Positions 1-5,382 of a stretch of DNA of 5,399 nucleotides are shown piece after piece. The translations under genes were made by a program, and so were the position numbers. Source of the DNA: Dehalococcoidales bacterium (GTDB lineage: Bacteria > Chloroflexota > Dehalococcoidia > Dehalococcoidales > UBA2162); contig JAENIS010000094.1 of the NCBI GenBank assembly GCA_016844285.1, forward strand, positions 1-5,399, given 5' to 3'. Positions within the stretch are counted from its first letter, which is position 1. Every line of letters starts with the position of its first letter. Below the pieces are notes generated by a model. That model searched no databases. It had not been told where the DNA came from and saw nothing but the letters and a program-made list of their open reading frames with translations.

Positions 1-903
1 CTCACCGGCGGCGTCCGCCCCTTTTACGTGCAGGAAGAAAAAATCATATTTAGCGTAGTTCTCAACCAGGGTGTTAAACTCGTCTTCGATACTGGTGCCG
101 GTCTTTAGCACGTCCATACCTACCAGCCGGGCCAGACCACGGTACATCGGGTAACTGGCGATGGCGGCTGGTTTCAACTTATAAATATCAGCCATGGTCG
201 GAAAGTGGGGGTGCTGGGAAAAGCCACGCAGCAGAACCATATTGGCGGGCTTATGTTTCGCCAGGATGGTCTTCGCCCGGGCCACAAACTGGTTGGCAAT
301 GCTGGCGGTTCGAGCTGCTTCCGGGTGGGTAGCGGTGATTTCCAGGGGAGCCATCCCTGCCTGCTGTGGGTCAGAATCGCTAGCATCCGGTGCCAGGCCA
401 TCGCCACGGAATACCACGGTAAAGCGGTAATCCTTTCCCGGTTGCACCATGACCTTGACCTTATCAATTATCAGTCCATCCAATAGCTGGCATAGCTCAA
501 CGCATTTCTCGGTAGAGATGCGGCCGGCCCGGCGGTCAGTAATCAGGCCGTCTTTATCCACCGTACAGAAGTTACCACGAGCGGCAACATCCCCCGGTTG
601 CAGCTCCAAATCTATCCCGACCGCCTCTAGGACCCCGCGCCCGATATTGAAACGGAGCGGCTCATAGCCGAACAGAGCCAGGTGACCGGGGGCACTACCG
701 GGCGTTATCCCCGGGCTTACCGGGTCCGTCAGGCCGCAGACACCTTCCGCTGCCAGCCTATCCAGGTTGGGTTTCCGGGCGCTCTCAAGCTCAGTCTTGC
801 CGGTTTCGGGCCGGGGCAAACCGCCCAGGCCATCAAGCACCAGCAGGATAATCTTCGTTGGTGAAGGGATGGAAATCGCCTTGACAAACTCTAAATCGAC
901 CAT
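1..903 (-). CDS. apgM: 2,3-bisphosphoglycerate-independent phosphoglycerate mutase, archaeal-type (ApgM family), 3' end cut off by the window
   Basis: Cytoplasmic enzyme interconverting 3-phosphoglycerate and 2-phosphoglycerate without the 2,3-bisphosphoglycerate cofactor; alkaline-phosphatase superfamily. The frame is open for 301 codons from ATG (901-903) to the window edge with no stop, so it is partial; family members are about 400 residues, so roughly the last 100 are missing. Visible landmarks: the N-terminal metal-site segment ILLVLDGLGG (residues 19-28, D24); the segment TPGSAPGHLALFGYEP (67-82), whose Ser70 lies where the family carries its catalytic serine; HPHFPTM (231-237); YPMYRGLARLVGM (251-263); and the start of the C-terminal metal-binding segment, HVKGADAAGE (292-301), interrupted by the window edge. 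A GAGGGG Shine-Dalgarno (909-914) lies 5 nt before the ATG, supporting this start. It follows pgk by 59 nt on the same strand, the adjacent glycolytic step, so co-transcription is likely. The family call is confident; the enzyme is distinct from the GpmI and GpmA types. Confidence 0.93.
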   Translation of the reverse strand, partial: MVDLEFVKAISIPSPTKIILLVLDGLGGLPRPETGKTELESARKPNLDRLAAEGVCGLTDPVSPGITPGSAPGHLALFGYEPLRFNIGRGVLEAVGIDLELQPGDVAARGNFCTVDKDGLITDRRAGRISTEKCVELCQLLDGLIIDKVKVMVQPGKDYRFTVVFRGDGLAPDASDSDPQQAGMAPLEITATHPEAARTASIANQFVARAKTILAKHKPANMVLLRGFSQHPHFPTMADIYKLKPAAIASYPMYRGLARLVGMDVLKTGTSIEDEFNTLVENYAKYDFFFLHVKGADAAGE

Positions 904-908
904 ACTTA

Positions 909-914
909 CCCCTC
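909..914 (-). promoter_or_regulatory. Shine-Dalgarno of apgM, partly inside an inverted repeat
   Basis: The minus strand reads GAGGGG, then five bases, then ATG. It fixes the start of the mutase gene. Its first two bases are also the end of an 8-bp inverted-repeat arm (913-920 with 940-947), so folding of the mRNA could partly mask it. Confidence 0.7.
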
Positions 915-947
915 ATCTTTTATTAACTTTTCTCCAGACAAAGATGA
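913..947 (-). repeat. 8-bp inverted repeat in the pgk-apgM gap (possible mRNA stem-loop)
   Basis: TCATCTTT (913-920 on the plus strand) is the exact reverse complement of AAAGATGA (940-947), with 19 bases between. In the transcript this would form a stem-loop ending at the apgM ribosome-binding site. There is no U-run after it, so it does not look like a terminator. The stem is A/T-rich and may be of chance origin. Confidence 0.35.
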
Positions 948-962
948 AGCACAAAAGGTTCC

Positions 963-2195
963 TTAGCCTGGCGGGGCTGCTCCCTTCAGTTTAGCCGCAG
1001 CTTCAGAGTTCTTATCGAGTAATGCCTCGACACCGGGTAGTTTCTGACCGCCCAGGAAACTTAAGGAAGCACCGCCTCCGGTAGAGACAAAGGTCATCTT
1101 GCTTTCTAATCCCATGCTGGTGACCAGCTCGGCAGTGGAGCCGCCGCCAATAATCGTCGAGGCGTTAAGACCAGCGATAATTTTAGCCATGGCTTCCGTC
1201 CCTCCGGCGAATTGAGGTATCTCGTATACCCCCATCGGCCCATTCCAGAAGATGGTTTTGCATCTTCGTAACACTACCCCAAAATTCTGGATAGTTTGTG
1301 GGCCGATATCTACTATCCTCTTCCCTGGCGATATTTTGTCTATCGGTACAACCTCACCTTTAGCTTTGGCACTGATTTCATCAGCAACAACGACATCGAC
1401 CGGAAGTAGCAGGCGCACCCCGTTTCGGGCGGCTTTGTCCATTAAGGCTTTAGCCGTCCCTAGTCTATCAGCTTCAATCAGGGATAAGCCTACCTCACAG
1501 GCGTTGGCTTTCAAGAAAGTGGCAGCCATGCCCCCGCCAATGAGCAGAAAGTCCACTTTAGCCATAATTTTTTCCAGCATACTAACCTTGTCGCTCACCT
1601 TGGCGCCACCAACAAGGCTGCTAAAGGGGTGAATCGGGTTCTCCAGGAGTCCGCCCAGGGTCTCCAGTTCCTTCTCCAGCAATAGCCCGGCCACCGCCGG
1701 CAGATATTTGGTAACGCCGACCATCGAGGCATGATTACGGTGAGCGGTGCCAAAGGCATCGTCAACATAAATATCAGCCAGGCGGGCTAAAGCTTGAGCG
1801 AAGGCAGGGCTACCCTTTTCTTCATCGGCATAGAAACGGACGTTTTCCAGAAGGAGGACCTGACCACGGGGCAGGCTCTCGGTCATCTTTTCGACTTCGT
1901 CACCGATACAATCGTGGGCGACCCTCACCTGCTGCCCCAGGATTTGCGAAAGGCTCTGACCAACGGCGGTCATTCGCAGTGTTTCCACTACCTTGCCGTC
2001 AGGTCGGCCCAGGTGAGAGCAGAGGATAACCCGGGCTTCGCGGTCGATAAGATATTTGATGGTGGGCAGGGTAGCACGGATGCGGTTGTCATCCATAATC
2101 TGGCCGGTTTTTTCATCTATAGGAACATTAAAGTCGACCCGGAGTAAAACTCTCTTGCCACTAACGTCGATATCTCTGACCGTCAGCTTGCTCAT
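963..2195 (-). CDS. pgk: Phosphoglycerate kinase
   Basis: Cytoplasmic glycolytic/gluconeogenic enzyme transferring a phosphate between 1,3-bisphosphoglycerate and ADP to give 3-phosphoglycerate and ATP. It is complete at 410 residues, within the usual bacterial range of about 390-420. N-terminal substrate domain: RVDFNVP (19-25), NRIRATLPTI (37-46), SHLGRP (60-65), ENVRF (117-121), DDAFGTAHRNHAS (145-157). C-terminal nucleotide domain: GGAKVSDK (196-203), WNGPMGVYE (317-325), GGGSTA (350-355), STGGGAS (371-377). An odd point is Ser353 where most PGKs have Asp in the GGGD loop. The C-terminus ends in a short Ala/Lys/Pro-rich tail (about 396-410). The start is supported by AAAGGAG (2200-2206), 4 nt before the ATG, and by the classic N-terminus beginning just before the first strand. 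It lies between dxs (101 nt upstream) and apgM (59 nt downstream), probably one transcript. Confidence 0.98.
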   Translation of the reverse strand: MSKLTVRDIDVSGKRVLLRVDFNVPIDEKTGQIMDDNRIRATLPTIKYLIDREARVILCSHLGRPDGKVVETLRMTAVGQSLSQILGQQVRVAHDCIGDEVEKMTESLPRGQVLLLENVRFYADEEKGSPAFAQALARLADIYVDDAFGTAHRNHASMVGVTKYLPAVAGLLLEKELETLGGLLENPIHPFSSLVGGAKVSDKVSMLEKIMAKVDFLLIGGGMAATFLKANACEVGLSLIEADRLGTAKALMDKAARNGVRLLLPVDVVVADEISAKAKGEVVPIDKISPGKRIVDIGPQTIQNFGVVLRRCKTIFWNGPMGVYEIPQFAGGTEAMAKIIAGLNASTIIGGGSTAELVTSMGLESKMTFVSTGGGASLSFLGGQKLPGVEALLDKNSEAAAKLKGAAPPG

Positions 2196-2199
2196 CTCT

Positions 2200-2206
2200 C
2201 TCCTTT
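2200..2206 (-). promoter_or_regulatory. Shine-Dalgarno of pgk
   Basis: The minus strand reads AAAGGAG, then AGAG, then ATG at 2195. A strong anti-SD match with short spacing, confirming the pgk start. It contrasts with dxs and dedA, which have no comparable site. Confidence 0.8.
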
Positions 2207-2239
2207 GAATATTCTGATTTTTGGCCGGTTATCCAGGAT

Positions 2240-2268
2240 AAAAGGGGAAGGCGTCGCCACGCCCCTTT
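2240..2268 (-). other. Hairpin in the dxs-pgk gap (possible attenuator, weak terminator or RNA-processing site)
   Basis: On the minus strand AAAGGGG (2268-2262) can pair with CCCCTTT (2247-2241). An alternative inner helix GGCGT/ACGCC with a GGCG loop allows a ten-pair bulged stem. It is followed by T-A-T rather than a full U-run, so it would be a poor intrinsic terminator. It lies about 35 nt before the pgk Shine-Dalgarno, where it could reduce read-through from dxs or mark an mRNA end. Inferred from base pairing only. Confidence 0.45.
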
Positions 2269-2296
2269 CTAGAATCTCATTTAATAGGCTCGTCGC

Positions 2297-4201
2297 TCAT
2301 CTAGCCCTCACCCTATTATTCACCTTGACCAGGGGAGGCTGGCCGGTGGTAGAGAACAGGGATAAGACTTCTCTGGCGATTCCTTTAGCATCAAGGCCAT
2401 ATTTGGCGCGGAGGATAGCCTGAGTACCATGCTCAATGAACTGGTCGGGGAGGCCGATGCTCTTCACCCGGACATCACTTATCCCCGACTTTTGCAAAAG
2501 GTCAACGACACTGCTACCAAAGCCCCCGTTCAAGGTGTTTTCCTCGATAGTTACCAGGTACTTGATACCACTGGCCAGGTCGACGATGAGATTTGAGTCC
2601 AGCGGCTTGACGAAGCGCCCATTAACCACCGTGGCCTTCAAGCCACTGGCGGCCAGCTCCTGGGCCGCCCCGAGGGCAGGCGCCACTGTCGCTCCTATCG
2701 CCAGTATGGCGACATCCGCCCCGTGCTCCAGCACTTCACCACTACCTATCGGAATCGAGTGCAGGTCGGCATCCAGAGGCACGCCCAACCCGGCACCACG
2801 CGGGTACCTTATTGTCATGGGGTGGCTGGCTTTTACGGCCGTGTAGAGCAAATGCTGAAGCTCATTCTCATCTTTCGGTGCCGAGACAATGAGGTTAGGA
2901 ATCAAGCTCAGATAGGAGAGGTCGAAGGTGCCCTGGTGTGTCTTCCCATCATCGCCAACGATGCCGCTGCGGTCGATGGCAAAAACAATGGGCAAGTCTT
3001 GAAGACAGACATCATGGATAATCTGGTCAAAAGCACGCTGAAGAAAGGTGGAATAGATGGCGACAATGGGGATAAAGCCCTGGGTCGCCAGGCCGGCGGC
3101 GAAGGTAACCGCATGCTGCTCGGCGATGCCGACATCAAAGACACGACGGGGAAACTCAGCCTGAACATTGTTCAGGCAATGTCCTTCCGGCATCGCCGGG
3201 GTAATTACCACCAGGCGGGGGTTCTCACGGAGTAGACGAAGCACGGTTTGGGCAAATACTTCGCTATAGGTCGGTACGGTCCTGGCGCTGGCATGTTTCG
3301 CCGCTACGCCGTGAAAATAAACGGCATCCCCTTCTGCCGGAAGGTAACCTTTGCCTTTGGTAGTGACAACATGAATAAAGGTTGGTTTCAAGGGATAATC
3401 CCGCGCCTTGGTCAGGGCGATTTCTACCTCACGGATGTTATGCCCGTCAACGGGTCCCATATAGGTAAAGCCAAATTCCTCCCAGAACATGGTGGGCATC
3501 ACCATACCCTTAACTCCACTCAGAATCTGCTGGCTTGCCCACCAGAGCTTACTGCCGAAAGGAAGCAGGCGCAGCAGCCGCTCACTCCTCTCCCTGGCCT
3601 GATGGTAACGGTGGTCGAAACGCACCTTGGCCAGCAGTTTGGCCAGGGCACCAACCGTGGGTGAGATTGACATTCCGTTGTCATTCAAAACGACAATAAG
3701 CCGGGAGCCAAGATGCCCTGCCTGGTTGAGGGCTTCATAAGCCATACCGCCAGTGATGCCCCCATCACCAATAACGGCAATCACGTGGTAGTTATCACCA
3801 GAGAGGTCGCGGGCGATAGCCATACCCAGGGCTGCCGAAACCGAAGTACTGGAATGACCGGCACCAAAATGGTCATGCTCGCTCTCGTCACGGGAGGTAA
3901 AACCGGATAGCCCGCCATACTGGCGGAGGGAGGTAAATTGGTCTCTCCGTCCGGTGAGCAATTTATGGGTGTAGGCTTGATGGCCGACGTCCCAGATAAT
4001 CTTGTCGTGCGGGCTATTAAATACCCGGTGCAGAGCCAGGGTAAGCTCGACCACACCCAGATTTGACGCCAGGTGACCGCCGTTGGTCGAGATGACTGCC
4101 ACCAGTTCCTCTCTAATCTCAGCGGCGAGCCGGTTCAGTTCCCCCGGTGCCAGTCGCTTCAAGTCGGCGGGACTGGCTACTTTGTCCAGCAATCTCGGCA
4201 T
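2297..4201 (-). CDS. dxs: 1-deoxy-D-xylulose-5-phosphate synthase
   Basis: Thiamine-diphosphate enzyme condensing pyruvate with glyceraldehyde-3-phosphate to DXP, the entry step of the MEP isoprenoid pathway (also supplying thiamine and pyridoxal precursors). It is complete at 634 residues, the usual length. Order of landmarks: GGHLASNLG (41-49, His43), GAGHSSTS (113-120), the ThDP/Mg site GDGGITGGMAYEALN (145-159) closed by NDN (173-175), MGPVDGHN (248-255), the catalytic glutamate in DVGIAEQH (356-363, Glu361), FLQRAFDQ (386-393), GDDGKTHQG (416-424) and RYPRG (465-469). The C-terminal transketolase domain follows (about 495-615). All expected catalytic residues are visible. ATG 4201 is the first possible start: an in-frame TAG lies five codons upstream, and MPRLLDKV..PADLK is a typical Dxs N-terminus. 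No Shine-Dalgarno precedes it; instead a promoter ends 9 nt before the ATG. It is the first gene of the leftward dxs-pgk-apgM group. Confidence 0.98.
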   Translation of the reverse strand: MPRLLDKVASPADLKRLAPGELNRLAAEIREELVAVISTNGGHLASNLGVVELTLALHRVFNSPHDKIIWDVGHQAYTHKLLTGRRDQFTSLRQYGGLSGFTSRDESEHDHFGAGHSSTSVSAALGMAIARDLSGDNYHVIAVIGDGGITGGMAYEALNQAGHLGSRLIVVLNDNGMSISPTVGALAKLLAKVRFDHRYHQARERSERLLRLLPFGSKLWWASQQILSGVKGMVMPTMFWEEFGFTYMGPVDGHNIREVEIALTKARDYPLKPTFIHVVTTKGKGYLPAEGDAVYFHGVAAKHASARTVPTYSEVFAQTVLRLLRENPRLVVITPAMPEGHCLNNVQAEFPRRVFDVGIAEQHAVTFAAGLATQGFIPIVAIYSTFLQRAFDQIIHDVCLQDLPIVFAIDRSGIVGDDGKTHQGTFDLSYLSLIPNLIVSAPKDENELQHLLYTAVKASHPMTIRYPRGAGLGVPLDADLHSIPIGSGEVLEHGADVAILAIGATVAPALGAAQELAASGLKATVVNGRFVKPLDSNLIVDLASGIKYLVTIEENTLNGGFGSSVVDLLQKSGISDVRVKSIGLPDQFIEHGTQAILRAKYGLDAKGIAREVLSLFSTTGQPPLVKVNNRVRAR

Positions 4202-4210
4202 TATGCCATA

Positions 4211-4240
4211 ATACTAGCAATCTCGGTGAGTCATTGTCAA
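4211..4240 (-). promoter_or_regulatory. Sigma-70-type promoter of dxs, predicted leaderless
   Basis: The minus strand carries a perfect -35 TTGACA (4240-4235), an 18-base spacer and -10 TAGTAT (4216-4211, 4 of 6 consensus bases). Transcription would start about 4203-4205, only about 2-4 bases before the ATG at 4201. This agrees with the lack of a ribosome-binding site. It probably drives dxs and, by read-through, pgk and apgM. Confidence 0.7.
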
Positions 4241-4241
4241 G

Positions 4242-4249
4242 ATGTGTGC
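4242..4249. repeat. 8-mer ATGTGTGC abutting the dxs -35 box
   Basis: The same 8-mer recurs as both arms of the palindrome at 4279-4302. Here it lies one base upstream of the -35, which reads GCACACAT-C-TTGACA on the minus strand. It could be a half-site for a regulator of dxs. No regulator is identified. Confidence 0.4.
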
Positions 4250-4278
4250 CTAATGTCCTGTTTGGTTAATTACTGAAC

Positions 4279-4302
4279 TAATGTGTGCTTCAGCACACAT
4301 TA
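4279..4302. promoter_or_regulatory. Perfect 10-bp-arm palindrome upstream of dxs (candidate operator)
   Basis: TAATGTGTGC (4279-4288), loop TTCA (4289-4292), GCACACATTA (4293-4302). The arms match exactly. It is centred about 86 bp upstream of the predicted dxs start site. No T-run follows on either strand, so a terminator is unlikely. Binding by a dimeric regulator is an inference, helped by the extra copy of the 8-mer at 4242-4249. Confidence 0.45.
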
Positions 4303-4324
4303 CTACTTACGGACGACCTCACCC

Positions 4325-4440
4325 CCTTAATCCCCCTCTCCTTTTAGGAGAGGGGGAAGAGATTATAGAGAGGGGCTTCGCCCCTCTCTTCCCTACACTC
4401 CCCCTTCCCTCAAAGGGAAGGGGGCAGGGGGATAGGTTAC
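4325..4440 (-). repeat. GC-rich nested-hairpin repeat, copy 1 (three hairpins)
   Basis: Three perfect hairpins in a row: 4331-4357 (12-bp arms, TTT loop), 4367-4389 (10-bp arms, TTC loop) and 4400-4424 (11-bp arms, CAA loop). Read on the minus strand from 4440, it aligns with the repeat at 5160-5249 through a shared opening AACCTATCCCCCTG (4438-4425) and two matching hairpins. The first hairpin (4331-4357) has no counterpart there. No open frame or transposase is present. It resembles the non-coding MITE/REP-like palindromic repeats dispersed in many genomes, and it separates the dxs and dedA promoter regions. Confidence 0.75.
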
Positions 4441-4460
4441 TAAATGACCCCGTAGCTAGC

Positions 4461-4489
4461 TTGACGCTAAGGTATCGATTTGCTAGACT
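4461..4489 (+). promoter_or_regulatory. Sigma-70-type promoter of dedA, predicted leaderless
   Basis: TTGACG (4461-4466, 5 of 6), an optimal 17-base spacer, TAGACT (4484-4489, 4 of 6). Initiation 6-7 bases downstream falls at 4495-4496, the GTG start codon itself. There is no Shine-Dalgarno between. The layout mirrors the dxs promoter on the other strand. Confidence 0.62.
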
Positions 4490-4495
4490 GCCAGA

Positions 4496-5143
4496 GTGCT
4501 TGCTATCGAACAGGGGCTATTAGCCTTCATCAGCAGTGTCTATGCCGCAATACAATGGCCGGGAGTGGTGGTGCTCATGGCTATCGAGAGTGCCTGCATT
4601 CCCCTACCCAGCGAAATAATCATGCCTCTGGCCGGCTGGATGCTTATCAAGGAGCCGGGGCTACCCGTTTCTTATGTTCTGGTCGCTGGTTTCTATGGAG
4701 GTCTCGGCTGTACTATCGGCTCGCTGGTGGCCTATGTTGCCGGTATGCGGGGTGGCCGCCCCTTCCTGGAGAAATACGGTAAGTATGTCCTCATCTCCCA
4801 CCATGACCTGGCTCTGGCAGACCGGTGGTTTGCGAAGAGCGGTAGCTGGGCCGCCTTCGTCTCCCGGCTATTGCCGGTGGTACGCACTTTTATCAGTCTG
4901 CCCGCCGGCATTGCCCGAACCAACCTCGTCAAGTTCCTGGTCTACACCTTTATCGGTTCGTTTATCTGGTGTACTGCTTTAGCCTATGGAGGCTACCTGC
5001 TGGGCGAGCACTGGGAGCGATTGCGGGCAGGCATGCGTCCTTTCGACCCGCCTATCATTGCCATCATCATCGTCTTGATTGCTTTCTATGTCTACCGGCA
5101 TCTGAAACACTTCAAGGCCAGCCGCCAGGCCGAAGAGAAGTAA
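4496..5143 (+). CDS. DedA-family integral membrane protein (VTT / SNARE-associated domain)
   Basis: Polytopic inner-membrane protein of the DedA superfamily; characterised members act in membrane homeostasis, and some translocate undecaprenyl phosphate or phospholipids. 215 residues, typical for the family. Visible: an N-terminal hydrophobic segment (about 8-30); the acidic re-entrant motif E31..IPLPSE40; the small-residue helix GGLGCTIGSLVAYVAG (68-83); the signature SRLLPVVRTFISLPAG (123-138) with Arg124 and Arg130; GSFIWCTALAYGGYLLG (154-170); a last membrane helix (about 186-200); and a basic cytoplasmic tail. The start is GTG 4496: an in-frame TAG at 4484-4486 blocks anything longer, and the next in-frame ATG (residue 28) would remove the first hydrophobic segment. 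It is transcribed divergently from dxs, stands alone, and is bracketed by inverted copies of a hairpin repeat. Substrate cannot be assigned from sequence. Confidence 0.92.
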   Translation: MLAIEQGLLAFISSVYAAIQWPGVVVLMAIESACIPLPSEIIMPLAGWMLIKEPGLPVSYVLVAGFYGGLGCTIGSLVAYVAGMRGGRPFLEKYGKYVLISHHDLALADRWFAKSGSWAAFVSRLLPVVRTFISLPAGIARTNLVKFLVYTFIGSFIWCTALAYGGYLLGEHWERLRAGMRPFDPPIIAIIIVLIAFYVYRHLKHFKASRQAEEK

Positions 5144-5159
5144 GCTGCTATCTTCTTTA

Positions 5160-5249
5160 GCAACCTATCCCCCTGTGTCCCCCTTCCCTTACCAAGGGAA
5201 GGGGGAGTAAAGAAGAGAGGGGGCGAAGCCCCCTCTTTGATTTCTTCCA
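5160..5249 (+). repeat. GC-rich nested-hairpin repeat, copy 2 (two hairpins), inverted relative to copy 1
   Basis: Starts 16 bases after the dedA stop. It contains hairpins 5178-5206 (13-bp arms, ACC loop) and 5216-5236 (9-bp arms, GAA loop). It aligns with the reverse complement of 4355-4440: the first 14 bases after the edge are identical, and both hairpins are kept although loop bases and arm lengths differ. The second hairpin is followed by TTTGATTTCTT, so this copy may also help end dedA transcription. Confidence 0.75.
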
Positions 5250-5279
5250 ATTCAAGTCCTGCCAATGATTCGAACTAAG

Positions 5280-5304
5280 CTTATCGGATAAGGTGGGCTT
5301 TTTT
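5280..5304 (+). terminator. Possible weak intrinsic terminator downstream of dedA
   Basis: CTTAT (5280-5284), loop CGG, ATAAG (5288-5292), then GTGGGC and six T (5299-5304). The stem is short and A/T-rich and the T-run is not directly adjacent, so efficiency is doubtful. The stronger hairpins of the repeat just upstream may do the main work. Confidence 0.35.
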
Positions 5305-5331
5305 GATTCATACCCAAAGTAATGATAAAAT
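5303..5331 (+). promoter_or_regulatory. Promoter for the gene starting at 5383
   Basis: TTGATT (5303-5308, 4 of 6), a 17-base spacer, TAAAAT (5326-5331, 5 of 6) with an extended -10 TG at 5323-5324. Initiation near 5338 would give a leader of about 45 bases containing a GGAG site. Unlike the dxs and dedA promoters, this one has a conventional leader. Confidence 0.5.
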
Positions 5332-5382
5332 CGTCTTGAGTGTGCATAGTCTAACCATTGATGATTCGGAGTGAAAGATAAT

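Noticed and set aside
194..864. Short plus-strand and minus-strand frames within 174-864
   Set aside because: They overlap the continuous apgM reading frame, which carries recognisable family motifs through the whole stretch to the window edge.
1252..2147. Plus-strand open frames opposite pgk
   Set aside because: pgk is fully supported on the minus strand by all family motifs; these frames show no domain signal.
2723..3664. Long open frames on the plus strand opposite dxs (170 and 138 codons)
   Set aside because: They lie antisense to a clearly functional dxs, have no recognisable motifs or ribosome-binding sites, and are typical shadows of a GC-rich coding strand.
4279..4302. The palindrome considered as a transcription terminator for the region
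   Set aside because: No T-run follows on either strand, and no gene ends nearby; both neighbours are transcribed away from it.
4325..4440. Closely spaced GC-rich palindromes considered as a CRISPR array
   Set aside because: The units are hairpins of differing sequence and length without regular unique spacers, and no cas genes are present.
4325..5249. dedA plus flanking inverted repeats considered as a composite transposon
   Set aside because: There is no transposase, the repeats are non-coding, and no target duplication is apparent at the outer edges. Kept only as a repeat-flanked gene.
5267..5275. GATTCGAAC, which on the minus strand reads like the T-loop of a tRNA (GTTCGAATC)
   Set aside because: The flanking bases do not form a five-pair T-stem, and no acceptor, D or anticodon arms can be folded. 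A decayed tRNA or attachment site cannot be excluded, but nothing supports it.
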